Of a stretch of DNA of 64,000 bases, positions 61,149-64,000 are shown in pieces. Every line of letters begins with the position of its first letter. Position 1 is the stretch's first letter. Source of the stretch: Anaerolineales bacterium. Its GTDB lineage: Bacteria; Chloroflexota; Anaerolineae; Anaerolineales; Villigracilaceae. The stretch spans positions 41,878 through 105,877 of the forward strand of contig JAFGCG010000111.1 of the NCBI GenBank assembly GCA_016932715.1. The letters are read 5' to 3'. The notes under the pieces are model-generated. The model did no database searches, was not told the origin of the DNA, and saw only the letters and a list, made by a program, of their open reading frames with translations. The position numbers were made by a program, and so were the translations under genes.

Positions 61149-62057
61149 CTAGGGTACCCACGCCGGGAACTGGTCCTGGGCAGTATTATTTGTTAATTTC
61201 CGCTGATCCTTACCATCCACACCAACAATGCAAATCTCATCGTCTCCATCGTGATTCGAGACATATACAATCCAATTCCCATCCGGAGACCAGCTCGCCA
61301 GCCAATCGCCCGTGCCGTTTTCCGTAATTGCCCTTACATTTCCACCATCGGTCTCCATGACGTAAAGTTCCCAATCGCCATCTCGATCTGACTCAAACAA
61401 AATTTGCGTTCCGTCCGGGGACCAGCGCGGACGGCCGTCATAGAAAGTATTATCCGTGAGTTTTCTGATCTGGCGGTTCTCCAGGTTAATGACATTGATC
61501 TCGAAATCGCCGCCTACATCAGAAGAAAACGCTATTCTCTCCCCATCAGGCGACCATGACGGATCCCACTCCAGGCCCCGTACATCGGTGAGTTGTTCCT
61601 CGTTGTTGCCATCGAAATCTGCCAGGTACAGGTCCGAACTCTTATCATTGGCCTGGACAATGTAAGCCATTTTCTTGCCATCGGGCGATAAGCTCGGAGT
61701 ATATAAAATGCGTTTATCGCCTTTTTTCCAGGCTTCCTGATTGGCTCCGTCCATATCCATGGTGTAAATCTGATATTTTCCACTTCGATCCGAGGCAAAT
61801 CCAAATTGCGCAGGAGACATGTAAAGCGGGAAAGTGTCAAAAGAAGTATTATTTGTCAATCGGACTGTCTCGAGACTGTTCATATTCATGTGATAGATTT
61901 CAAAATTGCCGCTTTCATCGGAACTATAAACAATACTTCCGGTTGGGCCAGGGACCTCCGTTGCAGGGACAGGTGCAAATGACGAGCAGGCGATGGCCAT
62001 CAGCCATAAGAGCAGAACTGCAACAACAACATTAAGATATGATTTTTGCCCTTTCAT
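61149..62057 (-). CDS. TolB/PD40-type beta-propeller lipoprotein
   Basis: A 302-residue lipoprotein. The signal peptide ends in MAIAC with Cys24. About six blades follow, each with a 'xWSPDGxxIxF' or equivalent motif ('SLSPDGKKMAYI', 'SWSPDGERIAFSS', 'RWSPDGTQILFES', 'SWSPDGNWIVYVS'), the TolB/WD40-like PD40 repeat. It is likely an extracytoplasmic binding or scaffold protein. The ATG at 62057 with GGAGAGG upstream is preferred to a TTG two codons earlier. It sits between moaC and the cupin on the same strand. Confidence 0.87.
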   Translation of the reverse strand: MKGQKSYLNVVVAVLLLWLMAIACSSFAPVPATEVPGPTGSIVYSSDESGNFEIYHMNMNSLETVRLTNNTSFDTFPLYMSPAQFGFASDRSGKYQIYTMDMDGANQEAWKKGDKRILYTPSLSPDGKKMAYIVQANDKSSDLYLADFDGNNEEQLTDVRGLEWDPSWSPDGERIAFSSDVGGDFEINVINLENRQIRKLTDNTFYDGRPRWSPDGTQILFESDRDGDWELYVMETDGGNVRAITENGTGDWLASWSPDGNWIVYVSNHDGDDEICIVGVDGKDQRKLTNNTAQDQFPAWVP

Positions 62058-62102
62058 CTTCAAATCCTCTCCACCTTGCAGTCTGGAATTTCAATCGGGA
62101 AT

Positions 62103-62582
62103 TTATTCATTCACCACATCGCCGCTTTGACCACCATGTTTTTCGACCAGGCGGATATTTTGAATCCGCATGGTTTTCTCAGCGGCTTTCGCCATGTCAT
62201 AGACGGTCAGCGCGGCAACCGAGACCGCGGTCAGCGCCTCCATTTCGACGCCGGTCCTGCCGATCGTTTTTACGGTCGCGGTGATGACCACGCCGGGGAG
62301 CGAGTCGTCGAGCGCCAGGTCCACGTCCACTTTGGTGAGCGGCAAAGCATGACATAACGGGATCAGCTCCGAGGTCTGTTTGGAGCCGCTGATGCCCGCG
62401 ATCTGGGCGACCGTCAGCACATCCCCTTTCCTGATCTGCCCGGCGCGGATCAGGTCGAGCGTCTCTTTTTTCATCCAGACTTCACCGCGCGCGATCGCCA
62501 TGCGTTCTGTCTCGGGCTTGTGACCCACATCCACCATGCGGGCACGGCCCTGCTGATCGAGATGAGTAAGCTTGTTTGGCAT
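62103..62582 (-). CDS. moaC: Cyclic pyranopterin monophosphate synthase
   Basis: A 159-residue enzyme that converts the MoaA product to cyclic pyranopterin monophosphate. Motifs are '[18 protein letters not shown]', '[20 protein letters not shown]' and '[20 protein letters not shown]'. The start '[12 protein letters not shown]' lies 6 nt after a TATAAT, so the transcript is probably leaderless; the open frame upstream runs into a dispersed repeat. It is the first gene of the moaC-lipoprotein-cupin-moaD-moaE series. Confidence 0.94.
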   Translation of the reverse strand: MPNKLTHLDQQGRARMVDVGHKPETERMAIARGEVWMKKETLDLIRAGQIRKGDVLTVAQIAGISGSKQTSELIPLCHALPLTKVDVDLALDDSLPGVVITATVKTIGRTGVEMEALTAVSVAALTVYDMAKAAEKTMRIQNIRLVEKHGGQSGDVVNE

Positions 62583-62588
62583 GACAAA

Positions 62589-62594
62589 ATTATA
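62589..62594 (-). promoter_or_regulatory. -10 element (TATAAT) abutting moaC
   Basis: On the minus strand a perfect TATAAT is followed by TTTGTC and the ATG, predicting a leaderless message. The -35 region would fall in the neighbouring repeat element. Confidence 0.65.
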
Positions 62595-62602
62595 CCCGCA
62601 CC

Positions 62603-62699
62603 CGTCATTGCGAGCGAACGCCAGCGAGCGAAGCAATCTCACTCCCGATTATTGTGTTTGAGATTGCTTCGGGCGAAAAGCATCGCCCTCGCAATGACG
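62603..62699. repeat. MITE-like element with CGTCATTGCGAG ends between divergent genes
   Basis: Perfect 12-bp terminal inverted repeats CGTCATTGCGAG and CTCGCAATGACG bound 97 bp with inner arms GCGAAGCAATCTC and GAGATTGCTTCGGGC. It is related to 13413-13495. It fills the space between the moaC and scpA -10 elements, 8 nt from each. Confidence 0.85.
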
Positions 62700-62707
62700 A
62701 GTTATTG

Positions 62708-62713
62708 TATAAT
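62708..62713 (+). promoter_or_regulatory. -10 element (TATAAT) of scpA
   Basis: A perfect TATAAT ends 9 nt before the ATG at 62723, so the leader would be about 2 nt. The -35 region lies within the repeat element. Confidence 0.6.
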
Positions 62714-62722
62714 TCCTCGCCT

Positions 62723-63493
62723 ATGGAAAATCTGCTGGGACGCCAGCTGCACTATACCGTCCGGACTTCCGTCTACGAGGGTCCGCTCGACCTGCTGCTC
62801 GACCTGATCGAGCGCGCCGAGCTGGACATCACGACTGTTTCCCTGGCAGCGGTGACGGACCAATATCTGGCATCTATCAAAGATCTCGAAAAGCTGGTTG
62901 CAGATGAAATCTCAGCCTTCCTGGTGATCGCGGCGAAACTGCTGCAGATCAAATCCGAGGCGCTGCTCCCCAGACCGCCCGTTCGCGCGCCGGGCGAAGA
63001 GGACATTGCTCATTCGCTGGTCGACCAGCTGAAGTTGTATAAGCGTTTCAAAGAGATTGGGGGCTGGCTGAACGAACGGCAGCAGACAAACCTGCGGACA
63101 TTTTTGCGCGTCGCTCCGCCGCCGAAAGTGGAACCGAAACTCGACCTGTCGAACATCACCCTCGAGCGACTCGTCGCCGCAGCCCAGGAGGCATTTGCAA
63201 AAGAAGGGAATAAACAGCCGCTGGCGGTCATCATCGCCGCGCCGCGCGTGACCATTCGCGAGAAGATCGAACTCATTGCCAGAACAATGAATGTAATGGG
63301 ACACTCCACGTTCCGTGCACTGCTGGAGCAGGGAGCCTCGCGGCTGGAGGTGGTGGTCACGTTTTTGGCGATGCTCGAGCTGGTAAAGCGCTACCGCATC
63401 CAGGCGCGCCAGGAAGGTTTATTCAGCGACATCGAGATCGACCGCACGGAAGACTGGGCAGAAGACGAGGAGATCGATATCGAATTCGAATAG
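62723..63493 (+). CDS. scpA: Segregation and condensation protein A
   Basis: A 256-residue kleisin subunit of the SMC-ScpAB condensin. The N-terminal kleisin motif is 'YEGPLDLLLDLIERAELDI', followed by 'FLVIAAKLLQIKSEALLP'. The C-terminal part has 'FLAMLELVKRYRIQARQEGLFSDIEI', typical of the winged-helix that binds the SMC head. The start at 62723 gives the normal N-terminus. No scpB gene is visible downstream in the window. Confidence 0.94.
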   Translation: MENLLGRQLHYTVRTSVYEGPLDLLLDLIERAELDITTVSLAAVTDQYLASIKDLEKLVADEISAFLVIAAKLLQIKSEALLPRPPVRAPGEEDIAHSLVDQLKLYKRFKEIGGWLNERQQTNLRTFLRVAPPPKVEPKLDLSNITLERLVAAAQEAFAKEGNKQPLAVIIAAPRVTIREKIELIARTMNVMGHSTFRALLEQGASRLEVVVTFLAMLELVKRYRIQARQEGLFSDIEIDRTEDWAEDEEIDIEFE

Positions 63494-63505
63494 CCTCGTC
63501 CGTTT

Positions 63506-63907
63506 TCAACGGCTTTGCTCTTCAACGGCTGGACGAATGGTGTCCATCCGTTTTCGTTTTCTATAGTGAGCGGCAAGCCACAGTGAAATCACTGCGCCGA
63601 AGTTGTCAAAGATAACCACATCCCAGAGTGATGGATGCCGCCCCGGCACAAAAGATTGGTGCAGTTCATCTGTCACGGCGTACAGCACTGCCAGGAACCA
63701 TGCCATCCAGCATTTGTGCTGTCTGAAACCAAGCGCTCGCCAATACAGGAGCCCAAGAAGTCCATAGCCAGCCATATGCCCGCCCTTCTTGACGATCCGA
63801 TCTGCCCAATCGAAGACCGGCAATTCCGACGAGGGCTGGGCGGAGAGCCAAAAAATCACGAGCATTACGAATAAGGCAGGAAGCCATTTAGAAATTTGAG
63901 TTCGCAT
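63506..63907 (-). CDS. VanZ family protein
   Basis: A 133-residue membrane protein with about four hydrophobic helices. The VanZ-like signature is visible in 'KKGGHMAGYGLLGLLYWRAL' and in 'AVTDELHQSFVPGRHPSLWD' plus 'VVIFDNFGAVISLWLA'. VanZ confers low-level teicoplanin resistance in enterococci, but most homologues are of unknown function. The ATG at 63907 is preferred; an in-frame TTG at 63940 would add 11 residues. It converges with scpA. Confidence 0.85.
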   Translation of the reverse strand: MRTQISKWLPALFVMLVIFWLSAQPSSELPVFDWADRIVKKGGHMAGYGLLGLLYWRALGFRQHKCWMAWFLAVLYAVTDELHQSFVPGRHPSLWDVVIFDNFGAVISLWLAAHYRKRKRMDTIRPAVEEQSR

Positions 63908-64000
63908 TGTTTTAGGTGTAGATTCAACTTGGAAGTGCAACTTTGAAGGTTGCTGAGAGGTAAGCTGGCGTAGAATAGTGCTTCTCAGACGGCCAAGTCA

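Noticed and set aside
63971..63976. Promoter (TAGAAT) at the right edge
   Set aside because: No downstream gene is visible before the window ends, so the element cannot be supported.

Overview
The window looks like a chromosomal piece of an Anaerolineae-type member of the Chloroflexota. The reasons are the many GAF-domain sensors with the recurring 'FGFYHVGIFLLD' core, a type 2 IPP isomerase, TrmFO, ATP-grasp SucC/SucD, and a dense population of short palindromic dispersed repeats between genes. No ribosomal RNA operon, phage or classical transposase gene is visible, and one tRNA is present. The assignment is inferred from gene style, not from a marker search.

Layout. Positions 1-4.9 kb hold an S9 peptidase behind a four-copy direct-repeat array, a GNAT acetyltransferase, a creatininase-family amidohydrolase and a RIO-type kinase. 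Positions 5.3-11.1 kb (minus strand) hold a lipoprotein hydrolase and a heterodimeric ABC exporter. The two exporter halves are separated by a GIY-YIG nuclease gene bracketed by inverted repeats, and the downstream half is translationally coupled to a DUF4258/YgiT pair resembling a toxin-antitoxin module. Positions 11.2-19.5 kb hold sucCD, acpP, the type 2 isopentenyl-diphosphate isomerase gene, a HAD phosphatase, a three-gene ABC-2 exporter and a polyprenyl synthetase, followed by tRNA-Gly(CCC).

Positions 19.8-45.3 kb form one apparent transcription unit of about 25.5 kb and are the most remarkable part. It encodes two stand-alone receiver proteins and nine tandem GAF sensors. Eight of the sensors are membrane proteins, two of those carry an extracytoplasmic Cache-like domain, and none has an output domain. 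A ParA-type ATPase, a 1253-residue hybrid histidine kinase with two receivers, and a threonine-synthase-like PLP enzyme fused to a receiver complete the unit. The simplest reading is a multi-input sensory complex in which many kinase-less receptors feed one kinase, ParA positions the complex, and several receivers take the output. A strong hairpin closes the unit.

Positions 45.4-51.4 kb hold an EamA transporter and, on the minus strand, a kinase / receiver-kinase / receiver-wHTH operon. Positions 51.5-57.8 kb hold trmFO, an M28 peptidase, another histidine kinase, hflX, a small membrane protein and murI. Positions 58-63.9 kb hold rplS, fabF, moaE, moaD, a cupin, a beta-propeller lipoprotein, moaC, scpA and a VanZ-like protein.

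Two window-wide patterns stand out. First, several genes have a TANAAT-type -10 element only 6-10 nt before the ATG, implying leaderless or nearly leaderless transcripts. Second, palindromic repeats repeatedly sit exactly at gene ends, and in at least six cases they contain the stop codon of the neighbouring gene.
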